From Trichodelitschia bisporula (taxonomy: Eukaryota; Ascomycota; Dothideomycetes; Phaeotrichales; Phaeotrichaceae), in contig ML996705.1 in the NCBI GenBank assembly GCA_010356995.1, positions 632,539 through 696,538 on the forward strand: a stretch of 64,000 nt of DNA, in the 5' to 3' direction. Positions within the stretch are counted from its first letter, which is position 1. The number at the start of each line of letters is the position of its first letter. Of the stretch, positions 21,088 to 31,955 are shown piece after piece. A program made the translations under genes and the position numbers. Below the pieces are notes generated by a model, which was not told where the DNA came from, did not search any database, and saw nothing but the letters and a program-made list of their open reading frames with translations.

Positions 21088-23315
21088 CTACAACTCAATT
21101 AGCGCCTCCTCCACTTTGGGCGTCTGCTTGGGCGGCTCAGGGTACCCAGGCGCAGCCGCGGGGGTCTGCCACGGCGCCTGCTGCTGCTGCGCCCAGTACG
21201 CTGGCGGCTGCTGTTGTGGGTATGACTGCGGTATCTGCTGCGGGGGTGCCGCGTATGATTGCGTCGGGGGATAACTCGGCTCGGGCTGCTTCGGCGCCTG
21301 GGCCGCGACCTGCGCCGGGGCCTTCGTCTGGTCGTACTGGTTCACGTCCGGGTAGCCGTGCTCGTAGCCGGGGGCCGACGGCTGCGACTGTGCGGCCGGG
21401 GATTGGTGGAAGGCCTCGGGCGACGTGGGTGCGTAACTGGGCGGCTGGGACTTATCTTGGAAGTAGAAGGCGGTGCTCGGGTCGGAGGGCTGGTGTGCGG
21501 GAGGATAGTTGGGCGGGTAACCCTGCTGTTGCGGCTGCTGCGGCTGCACCGACACCGAGCGGCGGAGGTCGGGTGATGAGGAAGGGGGGAAGGGGGACTG
21601 AGTGGGTTGCGGGAAGGGGGGGGCGTAGGCTTGTGGCTGAGGCTGGGAGGGCGGCGCGTTGGAGAATGTGTCGCGCTTGTAAGGCGCAGGGCGGGTGTAG
21701 GACGGTTGACGCGCGGGCTGGCCGGTGTAGAAAGTTTCGGCGCCAGAGGGGGCGTCGCCGCCAGGGAGGCTGGGATAGGCGCCGGCAGGAGGGAGGCTGT
21801 AGCCTGGGATTTGGTGGTGGTAGGTTTTCGACAGGCGGTCTTCGAGCATGCGATCGTAGTAGCGGACAACTGAGGAGAGCTTGGAGTGTAGATCAAGTAG
21901 GGTGTCTAGGATGTTAGCAGGTCCTTGGGGTAAAACATAGTTACGAACCGTGTTTGCTCATCGTCTCGCCGTATGTCCGCGCCAACTTCGGCCGCAGCTT
22001 GCCGATGCTCTCGTACAGCTCCTGGATCTGCGGCTCGCGCAGGATAGTCCCCGGTGGTTGGTGCTGCAACCGCTCCACCAACGTCGCGAAGAGACTGATG
22101 TTTTCTGCCTCCGCCGGTGTCAGCTCGTAGTCCGGCCGCGGGAGGATACCCTTCGGCGCAGTGTGCTTCAGCGTTGCCGAGTGCTTCTTCTTTTGCTCCT
22201 CCATGTCACGCAACGATGCCGCAATGGCCGCCTTGAGCTCCTCGTCTTCGTCCTCCTCTTGCGGCTGTGGCAGAGGCTTCGATGTGTTGGCGCCGTTCGT
22301 GGATGGCTTCGCCTTTTGCGGCACGTACCCCTGCCCGACAGGGGCCTTACTCTCTTCTAGGCTCATCTCGAGGGCGCGCTTGAGGTCGGCATCGAAGCTG
22401 TCGTCGACCCGTGCATCCCGCGGCTGCATGCCCTGGTACAGAGTTTTGGCCGGCTTCGCCGCGTCGAATCCCTTTGGGACGGGCGTCGCCTTCACCTTGT
22501 CCGTCAGCCGCTGCCAGCAGCCATCGTCGACGCGCACAGCCTGCATGATGCCGAGGTGTGGAAGAGGGAGGGTCTTGCTTGAGCAGGCGCCGCAGAAGAC
22601 GTTGCCACAGTTACGGCAATGGTGCTTGCGGTTTGTAAAGGTAAAGGGGGTGCGGCAGCGCATGCAGACGTCGGAGTCGACCCACTCCGGGGGCTGTAGG
22701 AGTTAGTGAAGCTACGATATGAATGAAATTACGAACCGCGCTGCTGTCAAACATGCTGCTCGTCACCGAAGCCTTGGGTGGGAAGTCGTAGCCCTCGCGC
22801 TGTAGCGTCTTGTACACCTCGCCGATGTAGATGAGTGCTGGCCGGCCCTCAGCTGCCGTGGCCCACGCCTGGATGACCTCGAGGATCTTGGCTTTGACGG
22901 CATCGCTGGGTTCGGCCGGGCCGGAGGCTTTGAGGATGGAGGTCAGGTTGTCCATGAACTCGCGAGAGGCGATCTCAGCCATGAAGTGCGAGCCACCGTT
23001 TTTGACGCATGTGTCGGTGAGCTAGAGGTCAGCAGGAGCTAGAACGTGGGAGACGAGAAAGGTACATTCAGAGCGGCGATCTGTATGTTCGGGTTGCGGT
23101 TTCCGATGCGCTTCTTCAGCGACCGCATGGCCTCTCGTGGTTGTACCGTCTTGGAGCGGATGGTGTCTGAGATCTCGAGGTTGAGGGCGATGTCCTCACT
23201 GCGTCATCAGAGCTGTATCCCTAGCTGCAGGAGCAAACACTCACAGACTGGACGCCGTAGCCCGCTCGACCTGCTCGTCGAGCGCCGTGTTGGAGGCGCC
23301 AAACCACCCCGCCAT
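21088..23315 (-). CDS. vps27: ESCRT-0 subunit Vps27 (VHS-FYVE-UIM)
   Basis: Five exons (23315-23245, 23198-23066, 23021-22737, 22693-21949, 21905-21088) encode 683 aa with introns of 43-46 bp. An N-terminal VHS domain (~1-150) is followed by a FYVE finger at ~164-225 with [16 protein letters not shown] and the closing VRVDDGC motif. Two ubiquitin-interacting motifs follow ([14 protein letters not shown] and [12 protein letters not shown]), then a helical GAT-like segment to ~440. The rest is a Pro/Gln-rich tail ending in ALIEL, a clathrin-box-like end. Vps27 binds PI3P and ubiquitinated cargo on endosomes and recruits ESCRT-I. Two of its introns start with the unusual donor GTTCGT. It is divergent from the Doa4-type deubiquitinase gene, ~585 bp apart. 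Confidence 0.95.
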
Positions 23316-23900
23316 CGTTGACTGGGGCCGTAGTCCAGTTGAAGGTGTAAGAGGCGCAAGGTTGCCAAGGAGACGATGGAATAGATGAGAGCGAGAAGGG
23401 AGAGTGGAGAAGGAGGGATAACGTGCGAGAAAGACGGCGACGAAAAGAGCTACCGGGAGGCTGTGATGGATGAGCAGTGAAGCTATTCCCAAACTATGAT
23501 GTCGGAGAGTTGCGGCGGGCGGCTCAGTGATGAGCTGTGCCACTGTGGCTGTGTCTTGGCTGGTCTGGGGAAGGAGGAGTGGCGGTGGATGACCCGCCCC
23601 TCCGCCTCGAGCCAAGCAGCGTGGATTGAAACGTCAAGGCACGAGTTGCTCTTTCATCTCCCTTCTCTCTGTTTACTCCTCTTCGTGATCCGTCCTCTTT
23701 ATAGGCTCTCTCTCCTGTCTATACTCGAGCAGTCCTCACTCCCTGCAGATAGCCTCGCCTCAGTCATCGTCAATCGTCTCGAGGAGAAAGACTGTCGTGT
23801 CCCGAGCCTCCAACCTCAAAGCCCCCACCCCACGCTGACCAGCGCCACCTACCTCACCGCTTCGTGAATCCACGATGCTGCGCGCGGCCTCGTAGTTACA
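23316..23900. promoter_or_regulatory. Shared divergent promoter of vps27 and the Doa4-type gene
   Basis: The 585 bp between the two start codons must hold both promoters. A TTATAGG-like stretch lies near 23699 and a CT-rich tract at ~23650-23730, on the deubiquitinase side. No binding site can be assigned from the sequence alone. Confidence 0.5.
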
Positions 23901-26900
23901 ATGTCTGCCGCGGCTCCGATGCCCCCACCCCACAACCCGTCCGACGCAAACCACAAATGGAACGGAACCGAGCGAGCCCCGCCCAGGCCCGTCGACGGCA
24001 CCCGCCACATTGCCGACCTGCAGGACGAAGCTGAGAGACGTGCCGAAGAGTTTGAGCATGCACCGGTAGGCTCTCTCTATCTAGGTGTCCCGAACTACAG
24101 GGCTGACCGGCTGTCAGATTAGGCGCCAGATCGAGGCTGCAGAAAACCACCTCCGTTGTGCTGAGACCTTCCTCGAGTACCGCCGTCGAGATGATGCCTT
24201 CATTGAGTATTTGCTGGCTGCAGAGATATGCGTAGCGATTCCGCGCAACAAGGAAGTTGTCGATATACGCGCCCGTCGTGACCCCCTCTGGGAGAGATAC
24301 CGCCGAGCATGTGAACAGTTAAAGTTTAACGACCAACGGTTCCAGCAAGTCAAGCAAATCATCATCAACGAGAACAAGCGCAACGGCATACAGCCGGTAA
24401 AGCGCTTATCAGTACCAGAGGGTGGTTCGAATCCCATGTCGCGGCCTGCATCGCGACCTACCTCAAGAAATGGCGGATACCACCCAGACGAACTGTTCTT
24501 TGGCGGACCGGGTGACATGGCTAACGGCCAGTCGAACGGCGTACCGAGCCACACAGCGCAGCCAGTCGAAACACCGCCCCAGGTCCCAAAGCACGCGCCG
24601 ATACAAGTGAATCATAGCCTGAATTCACCACCCCCGCAGCCCCCGAGGCCATCATTAAACCACACTCACTCCTCGTCCACCTCTCTCCCCTCGTGGAAGC
24701 CGGCGCCGCCAAAGCACCACACCATGGGCGCGGACTTGACGGAGCGTTTCGCCCGCCTCCGAACCTCTGCTACGCGGCAAGACCTTCGGGCCGACGCCCG
24801 CCCTGACTCTGGATCCGATCTTAGCGCGCCGCTGCGGATGCCCTCCCCAACAGAATTTGTTAGAGGACCACCAAAAGTGCCGCCTAGACCGCTGCCCTTG
24901 GACACTAGACTCGCCATGACGATGCCAAAGCCGCCGAGCCCGACGTACAGTCCAGCACGCAACATGCAGACCCCGGCCAACGTGAACCCCCCGCGCTCTA
25001 CCGCCCGTAGCATGGTCGGCACTGGCGGCCGCACTGCATCTGTGGTATCGAATGCGTCGTCGCGCGCGCCTGACGCTGAGGCTGGCTCGTACTTTCCCCC
25101 TGCGGAACGGCCTGACACGCGGCGCCAGGGATCGATCGGACTTCCCAGCGAAGGCCGTAACATCAACGCTAACATGCTGCTCGACTTTATCGGCATGTAC
25201 AGCGTGCTTCTCATCGATGTGCGCGAGCGTGACAAGTTTGACCACGGTCACGTCGATTCGTCTTCGGTTATATGCATCGAGCCGCTCACTTTGCGGAGTG
25301 GTATGTCTGCGGAAGACCTCGAAAACGCATTGGTCCTGTCACCCGATATCGAGCAGCAACTGTTTGACAAGCGAAATCAGTTCGACTTGGTTGTCTATTA
25401 CGACGAGACGACATCCGACACCTCGTTTCTGGAGCGCCGTGCGCAGACGCCACAAGAGGAGGTTCTGAAGACGCTTTTTGATGCGTTGTGGGAATTTAAT
25501 GTTGACCGACCGCTCAAACAGCCTCCGCTGCTGCTGACAGGCGGCCTTGCTGCGTGGGAGATAATGCTCGGACGCGGTGCGCTTCGTACCTCGGAGACCG
25601 TTGCCATGAAGGCGGCGAAGGCGCAACGGCCAGTCCGTAAACCGGTGCCAGCACCTCCTCCGTCCCGTTATATCACAATGGAGAAGAGACGGCGACGTGA
25701 ATTTAATCCTCTCACCCCGGAAGAGGAGCAGAAGTGGGCGGAAAGCATCCGGAAGGAAAGCGTGGTTTTCGAGGGTCCGCCCTCTCCTGAAGAGGAGGAC
25801 GCCGAAGCGGCGTTCTACCGCACTCAGGACGACTTCTTACGTCGCTACCCAGCCGTGCCTCTTGAGCTGGAGTCCATGTCTGGGCCGCTTCCACCGCGCC
25901 ACGATAGCGTCCTCAGTCCTGCACCTCCACGTCCCCCACCACACTCTTCCTCGCAACCGTACTCCGCAAGCTCGCAACACTCTTCCTCGCCAGCATACTC
26001 CACCAAGCCACACTCCACAGCTCCTGCATACCCACCAATAGCGCATTCACAATTTCCTTCACGACCACCTCCTGCTGCACCGCGCGTGTCATATAGCGGT
26101 GCACACGAGCGCGCACCGGCGCCTTACAATTCGTCACGTGCCTCGCAACAACTTCGACCATACATTTCGGCGAAAGACATGGCTCAAAATACAACGCTTC
26201 CGCGCACAGGCCTCGTCAACTTTGGCGTTACCTGTTACATGAACGCCACAATCCAATGCCTCAATGCAACTCTTCCCCTGTCACGGATCTACCGTGAGAA
26301 TCTATTCCGTAACCACGTCCAGATAGGAAACTGGAAGGCGACCAACGGCCTGATGTCGGAGCATTTCGCCAACCTGATCCGGCACCTGTGGGTCGGCGAC
26401 GTGCAGGCCTGTCGCCCGGTTACCTTTCGCGTATGTACTGGTCCTTTCGTATATCTGTCTTTATAATTGCTATACCCCTTTCGTATATATATATATCTAA
26501 CTGCTATAGAAATTCTGCGCTCGTATGGGGAGCCAATGGGGCAAGGAGGAGCAGCAAGACGCAAAGGAGTTTTACGACTTCTTGGTCGATCTCCTGCATG
26601 AGGATCTAAACCGCAACTATAACAACCCTCCCGCCCATGTCCTCACCGACGAGGAGGAGCAGATCCGCGAACGCACGTGCAAGCCCTGGGCGGCCAGCAT
26701 CGAGTGGACCCGTTATAGCAAACGCAGCAAGTCCCCCGTCTCTGACCTCTTCGCCGGGCAGCACATGTCGCGGCTGCGCTGCCTAGCGTGCGGCCATACG
26801 AGCACAACGTACGAGGCCTTCTTCTCCATCAGCGTTGAGATCCCGAGCCACGCCCCGGGCAACCTGTATAACTGCATGGCGTCGTACTGCAAGGAGGAGC

Positions 26901-27409
26901 GGCTCAGCGAGGCCGACAAGTGGAAGTGCACGAGCTGCAAGCGGACTGCCGGCGCCACGAAGCAGATCACGCTCACGCGGGCGCCTCAGTTCTTGGTCAT
27001 CCACTTCAAGCGGTTCCACTCGACTGGACGCGTGGCGCGCAAGATTCATACGGCAATCGACTTCCCGCTGGAGAACTTCGACCTGGAGCCGTTTATGATG
27101 GCGTCCCCGACTGCAGCTGAGATGGAACATCTGATTCGCGAGACACGGAACCCGAATCTCTATGAGACAGGCTTCGACGCCAGCATGAAGCCGCCATACA
27201 AGTATAACGCCTACGCGGTGATGCGGCACATCGGCTCCAGCGTGACGAGCGGGCACTACGTGGCGATGGTGCGGGACAGCGGGCGCGGATGCTGGCACAC
27301 GTTCAACGACGATCGGGTGACTGATTTTCAGCCCGCGCAGCTCAAGGAGCATCAGCGGCTGCAGAACGAGCAGGCGTATATTGTGTTCTTTGAGCGGCGT
27401 AGCATGTGA
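23901..27409 (+). CDS. Ubiquitin carboxyl-terminal hydrolase, Doa4/USP8 type
   Basis: Three exons (23901-24065, 24118-26430, 26510-27409) encode 1125 aa; the 79 bp second intron is the longest clear one in the window apart from the Not4 case. Residues ~55-145 match the USP8-type helical dimerisation domain (RRQIEAAENHLRCAE). A long Pro/Ser-rich linker follows. A rhodanese-like domain (LLDFIGMYSVLLIDVRERD) lies around 415-545; its active-site cysteine loop is replaced by VVYYDETTS, so it is a binding module only. The catalytic USP domain starts near 740, with GLVNFGVTCYMN (Cys761, oxyanion Asn756), two CxxC zinc pairs (CLAC, CTSC), SGHYVAMV (His1075) and NDDRV (Asp1093). Doa4 removes ubiquitin from cargo at the multivesicular body. 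Assignment to Doa4 rather than its paralogue Ubp5 is uncertain. Confidence 0.92.
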
Positions 27410-27567
27410 GTTTACAGGGGTGTACATATTTTTGTGCGCTTAGATGCTAGATACCCGGTGCTTTGGCGCGATGTTGGATGTGCGCGGGCACCTGGGAATG
27501 GATCAACTGGTTTTCGTTGTTCTTCTGTGTGTGATGGCTTGATCATTGACCGCTGGCTTCGACGCCT

Positions 27568-28480
27568 ATGTCGCCGTCCTCGACTATCAACTTTACAAAT
27601 CCTTTGACGACATTAAAATGCTAACAATTTCCTCAGTTCTATCCCTGACCCCAATGCAGAGCATAGCGAGCCCCCATCATCCCCCGATGTTCCTCTTATG
27701 ACCCAGAAGCTCAACGCCGCTCCGTGCATCCCACCGCCGCCTACTTCCCGCCTCGGATGTAAAGACGACGCCTTCGAGCGAGGCCGCGAACCGACACTCA
27801 AACTGCCCGGGAAGATTCTGCCAGGGTCCAAGTTAGACATCCCAGCCTACTACCCGAACGCGCAGGAAAATATGAAGAATCAGGAGGGTACAGCGTCCGA
27901 ACCGCAGCCAGAGTGGGGATATACCGCGAATTTCCTTGAGCCCGGAACGCAGCGTCTTTTGCCAACCACTCCATCGCCTCCATCTTCGTCTCGTATTCCA
28001 TCTACTCCGACTCGGCCAGCACAGCCGCGGACGATGATTTCAATGACATCATCTCCTTTTTCTACCAATCCCATTATTGACAGCGCTGAGGCGATGCCTA
28101 CTGCTAAGGGGAAGGGAGTTGAGCTGGGTGATGAGGCAATGAAGGGGTTCACTGAATGCTGGGAGGACAGTCCTCTGAAGCGGTCGACGCCATTTGATTT
28201 CACGGGGAGCATGTGGAGCACTGAGCAGCTTGATGCGGAGATGCACGAGGATGAGCAGGACGTTCCGAGTTCCCTGCCGGGTGGTCCCATGGAGGTGTGC
28301 GAGGAGAGGGATGGACAGGACATTGCGGGTTCTCGGCCGGAGGTCACTATAGAGGATGGGCAAGCGGAGGAGGGTGATTTCGGGGAAGATGAGCGTCAGG
28401 GGGTGGTTCGGAAACACGACGACGATGACGGTTCTGATCCTTTCCGGGATTGGCTCTTCGAGAATGATATGGAGGAATGA
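27568..28480 (+). CDS. Acidic hypothetical protein
   Basis: The solid open frame starts at ATG 27698 and gives 260 aa. It is Pro/Ser-rich in the first half and strongly acidic at the end, finishing with DPFRDWLFENDMEE. No known domain is recognised. The same frame stays open upstream to 27637, where TGCTAACAATTTCCTCAG gives an ideal branch site and acceptor. That implies a 5' exon. One candidate is a mini exon ATGTCGCC at 27568-27575, which keeps phase (M-S-P) but has the weak donor GTCCTC. It lies just downstream of the deubiquitinase gene on the same strand, so read-through or a shared transcript cannot be excluded. It looks disordered; a regulatory or scaffold role would be a guess. Confidence 0.5.
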
Positions 28481-28664
28481 GTGCGGATGGATATGGACAT
28501 GTACGCAGGTTTACACGGGTCATACTAGCGAGACAATGGAACACTGAATGCTGAGCCTTCTGCATTAAACGAAGTGATAACATGTAATATCCCAAACGAC
28601 CCCCCAAACACCAACCTCACCAACGCCAGACCACAACACGCCCCCTAAAATTTATCAAAATGCG

Positions 28665-29623
28665 TCACCCCATACTTATCCTCCAAGCAACGTCATTCGG
28701 CCCCACAAAAACTCTCGTCCCACTCGGATGCACCTGATCCACACCCTCCGCCCCCCAAGCCTCCTCCCTCTCAAGCCTCATCTTACTCTTCGGTTTATCC
28801 CTCAGTATCCGCTCCTTCTCAAAATCCACATACGCGGCATAATACACCTTATTCGTGTTCCCAGCGTCCGTCCCGTGTTTCTGTCGGAAAGTCTGCATGG
28901 TAGATGGGCGCAGTTTCACCGGTTCAGTGTGGAACATCTTCTCGAGCTCGCGCAGGAAGCCCGTTTGCGTGACGCCCGTCTTGGCGAGATGCGCACCGAT
29001 CTTCCGCCGCACTTCGTTACACGTGTCGAAGACGGGGACGTTGTCGTCCTTTTTCCCCGGCAGCTCGACCTCCATCAGACGCTCGAGCGTGATGTCGTTC
29101 TTGTTCGCCGCGCGCTGTTTCGCCGTTGGAGGACTCTTCGGCGTACTTTTCGAGGCACTCTTCCCGCCTGCATCGCCCCCCGCCGGCACCTCTCCCTTGT
29201 CGCGCGCCTCTAGATAGGCCATCGCGGCCTTGGCCACTTTCATCCCGGCTCCGTCCTCAGGGCCGGACATGTTCAGGAAGCGGCCGAGGGTGCTGCGGCT
29301 TTACGCCGAGGGTGTCGGCGAGGTGTTTGTGCATTATTTGGTCGGAGTCGAAGAGCGCGTGCAGACGGACAGGCAACTCATCGCAGTTGAGTTCTGAGGC
29401 TGGCTTGGAGGAGAGATCGGGTGCTGGCGTCTGTGGGCGCGAGGGACTGGCGGCAGGCAAAGGAGAGGGTTGGCTGTGATGCTGAGGTGTTGGTGTCCGT
29501 ATTGGAGATGTGGAATGGGTTGGTGGGGGCGGAGACAGAGTCGTAGTTCGGTGATTTGGGTTCGGGTGGTGATGTGTGTGCAGGCGTAGGAGGAGCTTGG
29601 TCTGGGTTCTCCATGGCTGGCAC
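28665..29623 (-). pseudogene. DUF7726-like gene with a broken frame
   Basis: The 3' part (29270-28665) reads as about 200 residues with a second DUF7726-like unit (FDTCNEVRRKIGAHLAKTGV, FHTEPVKLRPSTMQTFRQKHG). The 5' part in another frame holds a first unit (LNCDELPVRLHALFDSDQI, HLADTLGV). The two join as LGVKPQ/TLGRFLNMSG near 29290, but one base too many (or two too few) separates them, and the 12 bp between possible splice sites is too short for an intron. Upstream, a good initiator (MENPDQAPPTPAHTS, ATG at 29614) is again in a different frame from the first unit. The gene therefore has one clear and one probable frame break. It could be a pseudogene or two assembly errors. The family is fungal; its function is unknown to me, though the units look like small helical DNA- or protein-binding folds. 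Confidence 0.6.
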
Positions 29624-30386
29624 TAGCTTGTGTGGGTTGGAGGTTGCAGAGGTTTGGCTGTGTGTGACTCGGGAGTCGGACGGTTGCCATGATGGATGTG
29701 GGGTGAAGACAGTTGATGACGTCGTTTTACGGATGTACTGGATGGTCTAATTTGATAGAAAGAAGGCGAACTTGCCAGGCCCCCATTGCGCTTTTATGAT
29801 CTTATGCCCAGCACTTCGCTTGGGAGGTGTGACCTCGCGATGAGTGGCGCCTGACCTCATAGGCCGTCTTTTCTTTACATTTGGACGCGTCCGGACGCAC
29901 CATGCGTCGGTGATCGGCTGGAAACAACGCGAGACGTCATGCCGAACCGGCTAGAGAGGGCAAATCAATGGAACATATCCAGTATCATGAGCTGCTCTTA
30001 TCTTGAACTGGTCGTTGGCGATGTTACTTTTTTGATAAACATCCCAGGAGGGGAGATAGATAACTGAAGCTGTCGTAAGTGTAACGAGATTGATGTCTCG
30101 GCACCGGCAGCTGTCATTAAAATCTCGACGTCTCTGATAGGCGCTCCGGAGACCGTGATTTCGGCAAGAAGCATTCGGTTTGCTGAAACATGTCTCTGTA
30201 GCATCAAAAGATGAAACGCATACCCCAAGAATTCATGTACCGTACGGATGAACCGCCCTCCGTCATCACGACCAACGTGGACAGCTCCCCCATGTCACCC
30301 CTAACCCACGCCAAGCCCAACCTCCGAACCGCATCAGAACCATCGCGATAGGACCGTACAACCTCACTCCCCCCCTCCCTCCCTCA
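29624..30386. other. Intergenic, no gene seen
   Basis: Upstream flanks of the DUF7726-like gene and COX15. Only a 76-codon frame occurs (30228-29998, minus), matching nothing I know. Confidence 0.4.
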
Positions 30387-31793
30387 ATGTCCGTCTTCAA
30401 GGCCTTCCCGCTACTGCGGCAGAACTCTCCCCGCCTCTCAAAGCACTTCTTCACCTGCACCGCCCATCGCCCGGCTCCCCCAAAGCTCCCAACAAACTTT
30501 TTCGCATCCCGCTTCCGCGCCCAGCACACCACCGCGGCACCGCAGAATGTCGCCCGCCCGCGCTCCTTTCCGCAGACGTCTGATAAGGTAGTGGGTTACT
30601 GGCTGCTCGGCAGCGCGGCGAGCGTGTTCGGCATCGTGGTGTTCGGGGGATTGACGCGGCTCACTGAATCCGGGTAACAACTCTTCCCCCACCACGTGAC
30701 ATCGACTAATTAGCTCAACAGCCTGAGCATAACGGAATGGCGCCCCGTAACCGGCTCTCTCCCCCCCCTAAACAGCACCGACTGGGAAACCGCCTTCAAC
30801 AAATACCGCTCCTCCCCCGAATTCGCCCTCCTCAACCCCAGCATGTCTCTCGAAGAATTCAAAAAAATCTACTGGATGGAATGGACCCACCGCCTCTGGG
30901 GCCGCGTCATCGGACTCTCCTTCCTCCTGCCTACGATCTACTTCGTCGCGCGGCGGCGCGTCGCCCCGCACATGGCGGTTAAGCTGGTGGGTATAAGCGG
31001 GTTGATAGGCTTCCAGGGTGTGATAGGGTGGTGGATGGTGGCGTCGGGGTTGAAGGATGATCTTTTTGCGCCGGGGAGTCATCCGCGGGTTAGTCAGTAC
31101 CGCCTGGCTGCGCATTTGGGCGCGGCGTTTGTGGTGTACCTCAGCATGCTATGGACCGGGCTGGATATCCTGCGCGAGAACCGCATGCTCGCGTCCCCAA
31201 CCGAGGCCCTGAAGAAGATTCAAGCCCTACGCAGTCCCCACCTGCGCGCCTTCAAACTCGCTACCGCCCTCATCACCGGCCTCGTGTTTACCACGGCTAT
31301 GTCCGGCGCGCTCGTAGCCGGGCTGGACGCCGGGCTCATCTACAACGAGTTCCCCTGGATGGGGCAGGGTCTCACGCCCCCCAAAGCCGAGCTCTTCGAC
31401 CCGCGCTACTCCCGCCATTCCGACGGTTCCGATCTCCTCTGGCGCAACGCGTGCGAAAACCCATCTCTCGTGCAGCTGGACCATCGCATCCTGGCCACGA
31501 GCAGCTTCACCGCCATCCTCGGCTTATTCGCGTACCCCCGTCTGGCTGGACGTGTGAAAGTGGCGTTGCCGCGGGAGGTAGTGAAGGGCCTCACGGGGGT
31601 TATGCATTTGGCGTGGATGCAGGTTGCGCTGGGGATAAGTACGCTGATATATATGGTCCCCACCGCGGTGGCGGCGGGGCATCAGGCTGGTGCGTTGGCG
31701 TTGTTGACGGGGGTGCTGGTGTTGGCGAGACGGTTGAGGGTTCCGAGGAGGACGGTGAGGCTGGTGGAGAGGGCGGTTAAGGAGGGGAAGTAG
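30387..31793 (+). CDS. cox15: Heme A synthase COX15
   Basis: Two exons (30387-30673, 30722-31793) with a 48 bp intron encode 452 aa. The first ~60 residues are basic and acid-poor, as for mitochondrial import. The body is a multi-helix inner-membrane protein. Family marks include VVFGGLTRLTESG|LSITEWRPVTG across the splice, and histidines placed as heme ligands in EWTHRLWGRV, YRLAAHLGAAF, VQLDHRILATS and AAGHQAGALALL, plus the IYNEFPWMG loop. COX15 hydroxylates the methyl group of heme O to make heme A for cytochrome c oxidase. The splice restores Gly in ESG-LS exactly as in the family. It converges on dug2, with 162 bp between stop codons. Confidence 0.96.
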
Positions 31794-31915
31794 GGGCTGG
31801 GTGTCGTGTACATTACTGTAGATCTCCGCTACGGCGCCTGGGCCCATGTTTGAATAGCAAGGAAAAGAGGAATTTTGTCTACGTCTATACCGTAACTCTA
31901 TCACGCTCCAACGCC

Positions 31916-31936
31916 CAACCCTAACCCTAACCCAAC
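31916..31936. repeat. Short telomere-like (CCCTAA)n tract
   Basis: CCAACCCTAACCCTAACCCAA lies between the convergent stop codons of cox15 and dug2, with about two and a half units of the vertebrate/fungal-type telomere hexamer. Confidence 0.7.
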
Positions 31937-31955
31937 TTTTCCCCCATCCAACGCC

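Noticed and set aside
29278-29292. A 12 bp intron (GTAAAGCCGCAG) that would repair the DUF7726-like frame
   Set aside because: Far below any workable spliceosomal intron length; a frame break is the simpler reading.
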